Position numbers and translations under genes: made by a program. A DNA stretch of 64,000 nucleotides from Vibrio salinus (GTDB lineage: Bacteria > Pseudomonadota > Gammaproteobacteria > Enterobacterales > Vibrionaceae), in contig NZ_JAJSDZ010000010.1 in the NCBI RefSeq assembly GCF_021272385.1, positions 1,550,001 through 1,614,000 of the forward strand. The letters run 5' to 3'. Positions 27,158 through 36,641 of this stretch are shown piece after piece; within the stretch, counting starts at the first letter, position 1, and the number at the start of each line of letters is the position of its first letter. The notes below the pieces were generated by a model. The model saw only the letters and a program-made list of their open reading frames with translations, searched no databases and was not told the origin of the DNA.

Positions 27158-27872
27158 TGACTATATGCCGGAGAAACTGGCAAAAGCAATTTCAAATCCA
27201 CTTTTCCCCGCACTGGACAGTTTATTGCGGGGAGGAAGACATATTTCTACGGATGATCTTGATAATCATGCGTTTCTGCTTGAATTTGAAATTGAATTAT
27301 CTCAATTTTATCAACGTTATAATACTGAATTAGTCCGGGCGCCTGAGGGTTTTTTCTATCTGAGACCACGATCTACGTCGTTAATTAACAGAAGTGTTCT
27401 GTCTGAACTGGATATGTTAGTTGGGAAAGTGTTGTGTTTTTTATACTTAAGTCCTGAGCGCCTTGCTCATGAAGGTATTTTTACTCAACAGGAGCTTTTT
27501 GATGAACTGTTGTCTTTAACTGATGAAAATAAATTGCTTAAGCTGTCCGCCAATCGTGCAACAGGGTCTGATTTAGATAAAGAAAAGCTATTCGATAAAG
27601 TTAGGGGATCTCTCCGTCGTTTAAAGCGCATGGGGATGTTAATTACCATCGGGGAAATGTCAAAATTCCGAATAACAGAAGCGGCATTTCGTTTTGGTGC
27701 GGATGTCAGAACCGGTGAAGATCCTAAACAGGCTCAGATTCGGTTAATCAGAGATGGCGAGGCAGTTGTTCAAAGTGATGACTTATCACCAAATCAACAA
27801 AATTTGTCTTATGATGACAGCGAAGAAACAGATGAACAGGCAGAATTAGAACGTGCAGAAGGTGAAGCATGA
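27138..27872 (+). CDS. mukE: Chromosome partition protein MukE
   Basis: MukE is the winged-helix (KITE) subunit that dimerises on MukF. The sequence MPEKLAKAISNPLFPALDSLLRGGRHIS and the APEGFFYLRPRSTSLINRSVLSELDMLVGK block are highly conserved. I start at 27138 (MSSTDINDYMPEKL), which matches the E. coli N-terminus and has AAAGG upstream; the open frame begins seven codons earlier. The result is 244 residues with an acidic C-terminal tail. It overlaps mukF by 20 bases and mukB by four (ATGA). Confidence 0.96.
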   Translation: MSSTDINDYMPEKLAKAISNPLFPALDSLLRGGRHISTDDLDNHAFLLEFEIELSQFYQRYNTELVRAPEGFFYLRPRSTSLINRSVLSELDMLVGKVLCFLYLSPERLAHEGIFTQQELFDELLSLTDENKLLKLSANRATGSDLDKEKLFDKVRGSLRRLKRMGMLITIGEMSKFRITEAAFRFGADVRTGEDPKQAQIRLIRDGEAVVQSDDLSPNQQNLSYDDSEETDEQAELERAEGEA

Positions 27873-30800
27873 TTGAACGGGGTAAATATCAGTCATTAAC
27901 AATGATCAACTGGAATGGTTTTTTTGCCCGTACATTTGATATCGATGACTTAGTAACGACACTGTCTGGCGGGAACGGTGCCGGGAAGTCAACGACAATG
28001 GCGGCATTCATCACTGCGTTAATTCCGGATCAGAGCCTGCTGCATTTCCGAAATACGACCGAAGCCGGAAGTTCTCAGGCGTCAAGGGACAAAGGACTGT
28101 TTGGTAAATTACAACCTGGTACCTGTTATTCATGTCTGGATGTCGTGAACTCAAAAAAACAGCGTCTGTTGTTTGTTGTTAAGCTTCAGCAAGTCGCCGG
28201 AAGAGATAAAAAAGTTGATATTAAACCTTTTTTGGTTCAAGGGCTGCCAAGTGATAAAAAACCGACTGATATCTTGACGGAAACATTGTCGACCGGACAG
28301 GCTCGTGTTCGTCAACTGAATGAAGTTAAAGAGGTATTGGTTGGATTAGAAGGGGTAAACTGCAAAACATTTAACTCAATTGTTGATTATCATACTCAAA
28401 TGTTTGATTTTGGTGTGATTCCTAAAAAATTACGCTCTGGTTCCGATCGCGGGAAATTTTATAGATTAATTGAAGCTTCATTATATGGCGGTATCTCGAG
28501 TGCAATTACCCGTTCACTGAGAGATTATTTACTACCACAAAATGGTGGAGTCAAAAAAGCATTTCAGGATATGGAATCCGCCTTACGTGAAAACCGGATG
28601 ACATTAGAAGCGATAAAAACAACTCAGACGGATCGCGATTTATTCAAACACCTGATTGCAGAGTCAACGGATTATGTTGCTGCAGATTACATGCGTCACG
28701 CTAATGAAAGGCGTATGAAACTTGAAAACGCTTTGTCGTTTCGTCAGGAATTGCTGGAATCACAGTCTTCTTTGTTGATTCAGAATGAACGTTTGCAGAA
28801 TGCTCATTCTGAGCTCGATGAATTAGCCTCACAGGAAAATCATGTTGAGCTGGATTATCAGTCGGCAAGTGATCATCTTCAGCTGGTTCAGAGTGCGTTA
28901 CGTCAGAAAGAAAAAATTGAGCGTTACCGTGAAGATCTGGAAGACATTCATTACCGGCTGGAAGAACAACTGATGGTGGTCGAAGAAGCTCAGGAAAAAG
29001 TCTTGTCCGGTGAAGAGCTATATGCCCATTATGAGGATGAAGTTGACAGCCTGAAAACTCAGTTAGCCGATTACCAACAGGCATTGGATATTCAGCAGAC
29101 CAGAGCTTTACAATATCAACAGGCATGGCAGCTATTGCAGCAGGCTAAAACAGAGCTGGGTAATGATGCCTTATCGGTTGATGATATTGCGGATTATGTT
29201 GCTGACTTACAGAGTAAGCAGACGGAGCTGACGGAACGTCTATTAGCCACTAAGCACAAGCTGGATATCGTTTCTGCGGCCACTCAAAATTTTGATGAAG
29301 CGTATTCGCTGGTGAAAGAACTGGTGCCGACGGTTAGCCGGAAAGAGGCGAAACATGTCGCTCAATCTTATATCCTTCAGAGACAAGACGCAGAAAGAAC
29401 GCTTGATAATGAGCCTCAGTGGCTGGATAGTCTGAATTCCCTTTCTCAACGTATCCAATCGGTTGAAGAAGTGGCACTGCTCAGAAATGATTATGTCGCT
29501 CAATGTGGTGTTTCATTAGGAGAGCTGTCTGATGTCGAGCTGGAATCTGAAAAATGTCAGGAACGGATAGATGAGGCAGAACAGCTTCTTGAGGAGAGCC
29601 GGGAGCAAAAGCGGGCTTTGGTGGCAAGTCGCGAAACATTGACAAAAGATCTGCAGGAACTTGAGAAAAAAGCGCCGGCCTGGATTGAAGCTCAGCGTGC
29701 ATTACATCAGATCGAAGAGCAAAGAGCCGTATCTCTGACGTCTCAGTCGGAGGTTTTGACTGAAATGCAGAAAGTGCTGGATGATGAGAAAGTACAATCC
29801 AAGTTAAAGGATGAGCTGTTTAGAAAACGTGAGTCGGTAGAACAGGAAATTGAACGCCTTGGATTGCCGGGCGGGGCTAATGACCCTCGTTTGAAAGCGT
29901 TGGCGGACTCCGTCGGTGGCATATTACTATCCGAAATTTATGATGATATTACACTGGATGATGCGCCGTATTTTAGTGCGATGTATGGCCCGGCACGACA
30001 CGCTATTGTGGTCAGTGATCTGGATGGTGTGAAAGAAATTCTGAGCAATATGGATGATTGCCCGGAAGATATTTATGTTATTGAAGGCGATATTGATGCT
30101 TTTGATGACAGCAGTTTTGATGCCGAAGAGCTTGATGGGGCTGTTTGTGTTCAGCTGAACGATAAGCAGCTACGGTACTCCCGTTTTCCCAAAATACCTT
30201 TATTCGGGCGAGCAGCAAGAGAACAGCGTCTGGAGTTATTAAGAGAGGAAAGGGATGACATAGTGGAATCTCATGCAAAGGCGGCGTTTGATTCTCAGAA
30301 ATTGCAGCGTTTGTATCAGGCTTTTAATGAATTTGTGTCCCAGCACCTTTCTATCGCATTTGAAGAAGATCCTGAAGCAAAAATAGATGAAAAGCGTAGA
30401 TTGCTTGCTCAAATGGAACCTGAACTTCAGGAATTAGAGAGTAAAGCAATGCAATATCAGACAGCATTGAAAGATAGTCAACATGTCCGCTCTGTATTAG
30501 AGAAAATTTCCCATCAGATTGGTGAACTGAATAATCTTGAGCTTTTATCTGAGAAAAAAATTCAGTTAGAAGAAAAACTTGAAAATGTTGCTGATGCAAA
30601 GCTGTTTATAAACCGGCACGGGCAGGTTATTGAAAATTTGCAGGTCAGAATTAACGGTCTGGAAGTTGATCCGGAAGAAAGAGATACCTTGCAAGAGGAG
30701 TATCAGTCGGTTGATGATGAACTGCAGAGACTGAAACGTCAGTTATTTGCATTGAGTAATTTATATGAACGCCGTCATCATCTTGCCTATGAAGAATCGG

Positions 30801-32308
30801 TAAGTTTGGCGGATCATAGTTCTGAATTAAGTGAACAACTGAAACAACAACTTGTTGTCGCTGAAGAGAAACGAGCTCAGTCCAGAGACGGGCTGAAACA
30901 GATTCAGCAACAATATAATCAGTATAACCAGCTATTGGCTTCATTAAAGAGTGCCTACCAGTCTAAGCAGGAGACGGTTCAGGAATTTGAGCAGGAGTTA
31001 TCTGATCTTGGGGTAGATGCTGATGAGCATTCACTTGAAAGAGCAGAACGGCGTAAAATGCAGCTACATAATCAAATCAGCACACTCCGCTCAAGACACA
31101 GTGAGCTGGAACGATTAGTGACAGCCACTGAACTTGAAATGTCTGCATTGATGAAACGTGTGAAGAAAGTAAAAAAAGAGTATTCCGAAACACGAAAATT
31201 TGTCGTCAATGCGAAAGCTGGATGGTGTTCTGTCCTTAAACTGGCCCGAGAAAATGATGTAGACCGGCGTTTAAATAAGCGGGAACTGGTTTATCTGAGT
31301 GCCGATGAATTACGATCCATGTCTGATAAGGCATTAGGAGCACTTCGTATTGCAGTCGCAAATAATGAAGTTTTGCGTGATGCTTTGCGACATTCAGAAG
31401 ATAATGCTCATCCTGAGAAAAAAGTATTGTTCTATATTGCCGTTTATCAGCATCTCAGAGAGCGGATTCGTCAGGATATCATTAAGACTGATGACCCGGT
31501 TGAAGCGATTGAAGAAATGGAAGTCGAACTGGCAAGACTGACAGAAGAACTGAATTTACGGGAAATGAGACTGGCAATTAGTTCTGAATCGGTTGCAAGT
31601 ATAATTCGTAAAACAATTCAACGTGAGGAAAACCGCATCCGGATGCTCAATCAGGGCCTATCGAATATTCACTTTGGTCAGGTTAATGGTGTTCGTCTGA
31701 ATGTTAAAATTCGTGAGAGCCATGAGACATTACTCCTAAGTCTTGCAGATCAGCAGTCACAGCATAAAGATCTATTTGATAGTGCCAAATATTCATTCTC
31801 AGAGGCAATGGCAAAACTGTTCCAGAGAGTGAATCCACACATTGACTTAGGACAGCGCTCACCACAGATCTTTGGTGAAGAATTGCTGGATTACAGGAAC
31901 TATCTGGAACTGAGCGTTGAGGTTAACCGTGGGTCTGATGGGTGGTTACAGGCTGAATCCGGAGCGTTATCGACGGGAGAAGCAATTGGTACCGGACAAT
32001 CCATTTTGCTTATGGTTATTCAGAGCTGGGAAGAAGAATCAAGACGTCTTCGCAGCAAAGATATTGTGCCTTGCCGGTTACTCTTTCTCGATGAAGCTGC
32101 ACGGCTGGATGGAAAATCAATTTCCACCCTGTTTGAATTGTGTGAGAGACTGGATATGCAGTTACTTATCGCCGCGCCTGAAAATATCAGTCCTGAAAAA
32201 GGAACAACATATAAGCTGGTTCGTAAAGTCTTCAAGGACCATGAACATGTTCATGTCGTTGGTTTGAAGGGATTTGGAAAAACGGCCAGTAAGCCTGAGT
32301 TACATTAA
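27869..32308 (+). CDS. mukB: Chromosome partition protein MukB (SMC-like ATPase)
   Basis: MukB is the SMC-like motor of the MukBEF condensin. The N-terminal Walker A is GGNGAGKST (about 35-43). Long coiled-coil arms (about 280-640 and 800-1100) flank a hinge near 650-780. The C-terminal head has the ABC signature LSTGEAIGTGQSIL and Walker B CRLLFLDEAARLD. Its 1479 residues are close to the 1486 of E. coli. It completes the cmoM-mukFEB operon, which MatP- and SeqA-type gammaproteobacteria carry in place of SMC-ScpAB. A hairpin follows the stop. Confidence 0.98.
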   Translation: MIERGKYQSLTMINWNGFFARTFDIDDLVTTLSGGNGAGKSTTMAAFITALIPDQSLLHFRNTTEAGSSQASRDKGLFGKLQPGTCYSCLDVVNSKKQRLLFVVKLQQVAGRDKKVDIKPFLVQGLPSDKKPTDILTETLSTGQARVRQLNEVKEVLVGLEGVNCKTFNSIVDYHTQMFDFGVIPKKLRSGSDRGKFYRLIEASLYGGISSAITRSLRDYLLPQNGGVKKAFQDMESALRENRMTLEAIKTTQTDRDLFKHLIAESTDYVAADYMRHANERRMKLENALSFRQELLESQSSLLIQNERLQNAHSELDELASQENHVELDYQSASDHLQLVQSALRQKEKIERYREDLEDIHYRLEEQLMVVEEAQEKVLSGEELYAHYEDEVDSLKTQLADYQQALDIQQTRALQYQQAWQLLQQAKTELGNDALSVDDIADYVADLQSKQTELTERLLATKHKLDIVSAATQNFDEAYSLVKELVPTVSRKEAKHVAQSYILQRQDAERTLDNEPQWLDSLNSLSQRIQSVEEVALLRNDYVAQCGVSLGELSDVELESEKCQERIDEAEQLLEESREQKRALVASRETLTKDLQELEKKAPAWIEAQRALHQIEEQRAVSLTSQSEVLTEMQKVLDDEKVQSKLKDELFRKRESVEQEIERLGLPGGANDPRLKALADSVGGILLSEIYDDITLDDAPYFSAMYGPARHAIVVSDLDGVKEILSNMDDCPEDIYVIEGDIDAFDDSSFDAEELDGAVCVQLNDKQLRYSRFPKIPLFGRAAREQRLELLREERDDIVESHAKAAFDSQKLQRLYQAFNEFVSQHLSIAFEEDPEAKIDEKRRLLAQMEPELQELESKAMQYQTALKDSQHVRSVLEKISHQIGELNNLELLSEKKIQLEEKLENVADAKLFINRHGQVIENLQVRINGLEVDPEERDTLQEEYQSVDDELQRLKRQLFALSNLYERRHHLAYEESVSLADHSSELSEQLKQQLVVAEEKRAQSRDGLKQIQQQYNQYNQLLASLKSAYQSKQETVQEFEQELSDLGVDADEHSLERAERRKMQLHNQISTLRSRHSELERLVTATELEMSALMKRVKKVKKEYSETRKFVVNAKAGWCSVLKLARENDVDRRLNKRELVYLSADELRSMSDKALGALRIAVANNEVLRDALRHSEDNAHPEKKVLFYIAVYQHLRERIRQDIIKTDDPVEAIEEMEVELARLTEELNLREMRLAISSESVASIIRKTIQREENRIRMLNQGLSNIHFGQVNGVRLNVKIRESHETLLLSLADQQSQHKDLFDSAKYSFSEAMAKLFQRVNPHIDLGQRSPQIFGEELLDYRNYLELSVEVNRGSDGWLQAESGALSTGEAIGTGQSILLMVIQSWEEESRRLRSKDIVPCRLLFLDEAARLDGKSISTLFELCERLDMQLLIAAPENISPEKGTTYKLVRKVFKDHEHVHVVGLKGFGKTASKPELH

Positions 32309-32318
32309 ACTATGAAAA

Positions 32319-32336
32319 GGGAAGCATTTGCTTCCC
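32319..32336 (+). terminator. Hairpin after mukB
   Basis: The stem GGGAAGC-ATTT-GCTTCCC is followed by only a short T-rich tail (GTTATTCC). It lies between the convergent mukB and miaE. Confidence 0.7.
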
Positions 32337-32346
32337 GTTATTCCTA

Positions 32347-33111
32347 TTACTTCAGAGGCCGACCACTATGAAACTTAAAATCAGTATCTGGTGAACTAAT
32401 TAGCTCAGCCTCTACTTCACCAAAAAATTTAACTCTCTCCGAGATATCAGATTCAGCAACACTTTGAGCCAGGGCTAAGTAGTCTTGATAATGCCTGGCT
32501 TCTGATCGCAACAATGAAACATAAAACTTATTTAACTCATCGTCTAAATATGGCGCTAACTTAGCGAACCGCTCACAAGACCTTGCCTCGATGTATGCTC
32601 CACATATCAGCTTGTCTATCAGTGTTTCAGGTTCATGAGTTCTTACGTGAGTCATCAGCCCCTTCGCATAACGACCAGCAGTGATGTTCTTGTATGGAAT
32701 ACCTCTGGACTGCATAATTTCGAGAACTTGATAAAAGTGGTGTAACTCCTCATTAATGAGCAAAATCATCTTATTGATAAGGTCTTGGCCAAGTTGAGAG
32801 TCAGATTCAGGAACAACAGATTTACTAAATTTTAAGTTTTTAGCCAGTTTATCCAAATCCCCCTCTTTTCGATAAATAAAGTCTTCGTATGGCTTTAGCC
32901 ACGCTAATAAAGCATCACCACTTTTTTTATCGACAGCATATTTTCTAATCAGCCATAAAGCTGTCTGTGCAGCTTTAAGCTCTGCCATCAAATGATCAGT
33001 TAGGATTAATTGTAAATTTTCTGTTTTTTTTGCTTTGTTAACCCATTCATCAGGTGTTTCACAGTGAAGAAACGAGTTAACAGGCTCTAATAGCTTTTGC
33101 ATGTCAGACAT
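32347..33111 (-). CDS. miaE: tRNA-(ms2io6A37) hydroxylase
   Basis: MiaE is a non-heme di-iron monooxygenase that hydroxylates ms2i6A at tRNA position 37. It has a ferritin-like four-helix bundle. The metal ligands are in the repeated EXXH patterns: INEELHHFYQVLE, GAYIEARSCERF and LLRSEARHYQDYL. The length of 254 residues is in the family range. The substrate is made by MiaA and MiaB, which are outside the window. It stands alone, convergent with mukB. Confidence 0.93.
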   Translation of the reverse strand: MSDMQKLLEPVNSFLHCETPDEWVNKAKKTENLQLILTDHLMAELKAAQTALWLIRKYAVDKKSGDALLAWLKPYEDFIYRKEGDLDKLAKNLKFSKSVVPESDSQLGQDLINKMILLINEELHHFYQVLEIMQSRGIPYKNITAGRYAKGLMTHVRTHEPETLIDKLICGAYIEARSCERFAKLAPYLDDELNKFYVSLLRSEARHYQDYLALAQSVAESDISERVKFFGEVEAELISSPDTDFKFHSGRPLK

Positions 33112-33298
33112 CTTATGCTTTTGAACTTTTATTTATCGTAACATATCGGATATTGCTACACTATTTGCTTGTATAGCCATATTAATGAATACCATGACTC
33201 ATGGATATGAGCCGTATATTCATCTGGTTATAGTGTTTACATCATTCAATTTTGAGGGGCATACATGCTTTCAACATATTGAATAAATGGATCTAGGC

Positions 33299-33343
33299 AG
33301 TTGAACCCTCTTAATACGATCCGCGAACTGGTTCAACTTTTTT
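33299..33343 (+). terminator. Plus-strand terminator-like hairpin overlapping the end of the SgrR-like gene
   Basis: AGTTGAACC at 33299-33307 pairs with GGTTCAACT at 33330-33338, followed by TTTTTT in total. This works only on the plus strand, yet no plus-strand gene lies upstream. It overlaps the stop codon of the minus-strand SgrR-like gene. The 22-base loop weakens the case. Confidence 0.45.
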
Positions 33344-35081
33344 CAGTAATCCATATGTCTTTTAGTTCAGGCCATCCCCAGTTTGAAATAGAGACTCCTT
33401 GAATTTCATCCTGAAATAATACGACTTGTAAGTGATGAAATAACGGTATTATCCAAAAATTATTGATCATTTGACAAGCCAATTTTTCCAACTTTATATC
33501 ATAATGATCTATGGTATTTGTTTTTCTTATTAATCTCAGATTATTGAAAAAAAATTGGCTTTTACTATTTGATAATGAAATTCTAAATAGTGGATCTGCA
33601 TAAAACCAGCGAAACAATGATATCGGTCTGTTATCATCAATATTTACACTGGTCAGAATTATTTGTTCTGATAACCTATTTATTCTGGCACGATGTTGTA
33701 TGTCAACAAGAGAATAATAATGCACCACACAACATACATTTTGTTTCTCTAGCAGGCGAGTAATCGCTTCTGCGTAATATCTGAGATCGCGTTGGTCATA
33801 CACGGCTATTTTTATTGTTTCTGGCAGCGTGATTTTAGGTGAGAATATCTTTGGAACGGCTTGCCATGAATGAAGTAAATTTCTGGCAATAACGGTACCT
33901 AATATAGAAATATCCAAATGCTGCTCCTGAATAATATTTTCAGGAGCTAAGTAAGTTGATAGCCATTGCCGTTGTTCACTTGTCAACGGAGAAAAGGCTT
34001 GATTAAGATTAAACAATAAGTATTGGCAACCGTATTCAAGTCTGACATGTTCTTTATTAGCAGCGTTCGATGTATGATTGTCAAGTTTAAGCTGGACTTT
34101 TCCAACATATGATTGATGTGATTGCGATGTATTATTAGCCGAAACTGTTTCATCAGCCACGTGCCAAATGGCGATTTTTTCCGGCAACGCCCGACTACCA
34201 TAGAAATCACGAAAAGCTGATAGATACAATGTATTTTCAGTATGTTCTTTAACTTGAAAGAATCCACTGCCAATAACCGGATGTCTTAAATTCGCGCTCA
34301 GTTGCTCCGGCGGTTGGATAGCGTATTTTATATCTGATAAAAGTCCCGGAAAACTGAGATCGGGTTCACTCAAAGTAAACTTAACACATAGCGGTTGAAC
34401 GGCTGAGATCTCTTTTAGGTGCTCCAATTCAATCTTATAGTCTGGATGGGATTTTAATTGAGTGAATAAGTTTGATACAACGTCAGCATTGATCACCTCT
34501 CCATTATGAAAGGTGAGATCCGGTCGCAAATAAAAAGACCACTGCTGATCATTATCTTCACTTATCCAATGATGGCTTAATTGGCTTGATATCACGCCTT
34601 TTTCATCACATTGAGTCAGGCAACTGTAGATTTGGCGTAATAGGAAACGTTCACTATTTTTCTGGGGTGTATGAGGAAGTAATGCGGAAAAAGGACGATA
34701 GTATGTGAGTCGGAGGCATAGTTGTCCTTCTTTATAGGTCGCACCAGTGGTTGTTTTAAGTAGAGTGCCAAGTCGACACTGATTTTCTTCGAGCACTGCG
34801 AGAGCCTTATCGTATAGGCCCTGTTCAATACATTCTAATGCAATAAGCTCTTCAAGCTGGCTCAAATCGTAATTAAGAAAAAGCAGAGAACGATGACCCC
34901 GTCCGGTATTAGGATGCCAGTCTATCCACCCAATATCTCGCATTTGATTTATCAAATTTCTGGCATGACGTATCGTTGTGCAGAGCGTATCTGCAATATC
35001 GCTTAAGGTAATCCAACAGTTTTGAAGTGAACCGTATGGGATTAAGCGTTTATAGTATCTCAACAGTTTGACTTTTAACAA
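33333..35081 (-). CDS. SgrR-family transcriptional regulator
   Basis: The product has an N-terminal SgrR-type winged helix (WITLSDIADTLCTTIRHARNLINQMRDIGWIDWHPNTGRG, about 25-65). A periplasmic-binding-protein-like domain (SBP_bac_5, about 160-570) follows. E. coli SgrR senses sugar-phosphate stress and activates the small RNA sgrS; here the ligand is unknown. The open frame starts at a GTG (35090) touching AAGGGG; a TTG three codons in (35081) has eight-base spacing and is preferred, giving 582 residues. A small CCCC-AAA-GGGG hairpin (35089-35101) covers that ribosome site. No divergent sgrS or transporter is adjacent. Confidence 0.78.
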   Translation of the reverse strand: MLKVKLLRYYKRLIPYGSLQNCWITLSDIADTLCTTIRHARNLINQMRDIGWIDWHPNTGRGHRSLLFLNYDLSQLEELIALECIEQGLYDKALAVLEENQCRLGTLLKTTTGATYKEGQLCLRLTYYRPFSALLPHTPQKNSERFLLRQIYSCLTQCDEKGVISSQLSHHWISEDNDQQWSFYLRPDLTFHNGEVINADVVSNLFTQLKSHPDYKIELEHLKEISAVQPLCVKFTLSEPDLSFPGLLSDIKYAIQPPEQLSANLRHPVIGSGFFQVKEHTENTLYLSAFRDFYGSRALPEKIAIWHVADETVSANNTSQSHQSYVGKVQLKLDNHTSNAANKEHVRLEYGCQYLLFNLNQAFSPLTSEQRQWLSTYLAPENIIQEQHLDISILGTVIARNLLHSWQAVPKIFSPKITLPETIKIAVYDQRDLRYYAEAITRLLEKQNVCCVVHYYSLVDIQHRARINRLSEQIILTSVNIDDNRPISLFRWFYADPLFRISLSNSKSQFFFNNLRLIRKTNTIDHYDIKLEKLACQMINNFWIIPLFHHLQVVLFQDEIQGVSISNWGWPELKDIWITEKS

Positions 35082-35197
35082 GGTTACCACCCCTTTGGGG
35101 TTATGTTCTATGATTACAATGATTCGTGTTATTAATTAAATACAGGCCTTAACTGGCATGCTGTAAAATAATGACAGACGTTCTAATTGCTATGTAG

Positions 35198-35392
35198 TTA
35201 CCTTTTATTTGATTCACTTTCTTTATTCTCATTTTCAAGGTGTAGGTTAAGCAATGATGACATATAGATAATTGCTGTCGCTTCTAGTTTACTCGTAGTC
35301 GCCTTAAGCCTGAAATTATAATAATCTCTCATATAACTAATATTGGTATTTTTGTTGTTCCGGTGTTTAATCACATCTATGAGTTTTCGCAT
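35198..35392 (-). CDS. Small hypothetical protein
   Basis: I do not recognise this gene. From an ATG at 35392 with a good AGAGGA ribosome site seven bases away it encodes 64 residues: a basic N-terminal half (MRKLIDVIKHRNNKNTNISY), a possible amphipathic helix, then an Asn/Glu/Ser-rich tail. The open frame extends 14 codons upstream without a ribosome site. It lies on the same strand as, and about 105 bases upstream of, the SgrR-like gene. It may be spurious. Confidence 0.4.
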   Translation of the reverse strand: MRKLIDVIKHRNNKNTNISYMRDYYNFRLKATTSKLEATAIIYMSSLLNLHLENENKESESNKR

Positions 35393-35672
35393 TGGTTTTT
35401 CCTCTTTAGAACCTGTAACTAAATACTGGTCCATTAATGCGAAGAGAAAAACAGTCGGAAAATGGCATTTTTTTTCCTATTTTTATATGAAGGAAAAGTG
35501 CTAAATGAATGAAGAAAATCTTATATTTGTTACGGGCGAATAAGAGAGCATAGCCGAGCAACTAAATAGGCTGAGCTTTGTATGCAGAACTGAAGTTAAG
35601 GCACGTGTTAATGGGTTGAATTAAGCGTTGATACCAAATTTGTTCTTATTGAACATCTGAATCTGTAATTTT

Positions 35673-36641
35673 TTATAATTTCGAGTCAACATTAAAGTGA
35701 TTCATACAATAGTCAACCCGTTCTTCAACAGAAGGGATTTGATATTGTTCGCCAAATGCTTCAATTTTTTTCAGTCTGGGTAACAACCCGGCACCATTTG
35801 CAATTTGTATTGCTAATCCGGGACGGGCATTCAGCTCAAGGACCATAGGTCCCTGAGTTTTATCTAATACCATATCTGTTCCCATATAACCTAACCCCGT
35901 CATTTCCCAGGCACTCGAAGCGAGGAGCAGCAATTTTTTCCAGTGTGGAACACATAACTCTGACAGATTTCGTTTAGTATCCGGGTGTTGGGTGACCGGT
36001 TGTCCAAACTGAACCCCTTTTACTGCTTTGCCTGTTGCCATATCTAGTCCGACTCCGACGGCTCCCTGATGCAGATTTGCTTTGCCATCTGAAGCGGTGG
36101 TAGACAGGCGCATCATCGACATAACCGGAAATCCTTTGAATACGATAACCCGTACATCAGGAACTCCTTCGTGGCTGAACCCGTCGAAGCAGTCGTCAAA
36201 CTGAATCAGACTTTCAACAATAGCAACGTCATTTTTCCCTCCAAGAGAAAACAAACCTGCCAGAGCGTTACTGATATGACGTTCCAGATCCTCTTTATTA
36301 ATAATTGAGCCTGATGGCTTCTGGTATGAGTTACAGTCATGTTTGTTAATTACCAGTATCCCTTTACCACCACTGCCATGCGCTGGTTTGATAACGAATC
36401 CGGGCCAGTTTTTCACAATATCGTGAATTTTCCGTACCTGATACTGGCTGGATATAACACCAATCAGCTCAGGTATAATGCAGCCGGCTTTTTCTGCAAT
36501 GATTTTCGTTTTGAGTTTATTGTCAACAAGCGGATATTTAGAGCGATCATTATACCGGCCGATATAGCTATGATTGCGTTTGTTCATTCCTAATATCCCT
36601 TTGCCAGCCAGTTGAAAAGGGGAGGTGAAATAACCAATCAT
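35673..36641 (-). CDS. RimK-like ATP-grasp ligase
   Basis: This 322-residue protein is an ATP-grasp enzyme of the alpha-L-glutamate-ligase-related family. The ATP-binding region is FVIKPAHGSGGKGILVI with K85. The metal and substrate region ends GTDMVLDKTQGPMVLELNARPGLAIQ, and DVRVIVFKG lies between. Such enzymes form amide bonds between a carboxylate and an amine, for example adding glutamate to a protein or peptide. The start overlaps the stop of the membrane gene upstream by four bases (ATGA). The substrate is unknown, and the constant partnership with the next two genes suggests one pathway. Confidence 0.85.
   Translation of the reverse strand: MIGYFTSPFQLAGKGILGMNKRNHSYIGRYNDRSKYPLVDNKLKTKIIAEKAGCIIPELIGVISSQYQVRKIHDIVKNWPGFVIKPAHGSGGKGILVINKHDCNSYQKPSGSIINKEDLERHISNALAGLFSLGGKNDVAIVESLIQFDDCFDGFSHEGVPDVRVIVFKGFPVMSMMRLSTTASDGKANLHQGAVGVGLDMATGKAVKGVQFGQPVTQHPDTKRNLSELCVPHWKKLLLLASSAWEMTGLGYMGTDMVLDKTQGPMVLELNARPGLAIQIANGAGLLPRLKKIEAFGEQYQIPSVEERVDYCMNHFNVDSKL

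Noticed and set aside
35540..35590. Imperfect GCATAGCC/GGCT...TATGC hairpin in the intergenic stretch before the small unknown gene
   Set aside because: Mismatched and interrupted, no T-run and no promoter; likely chance.
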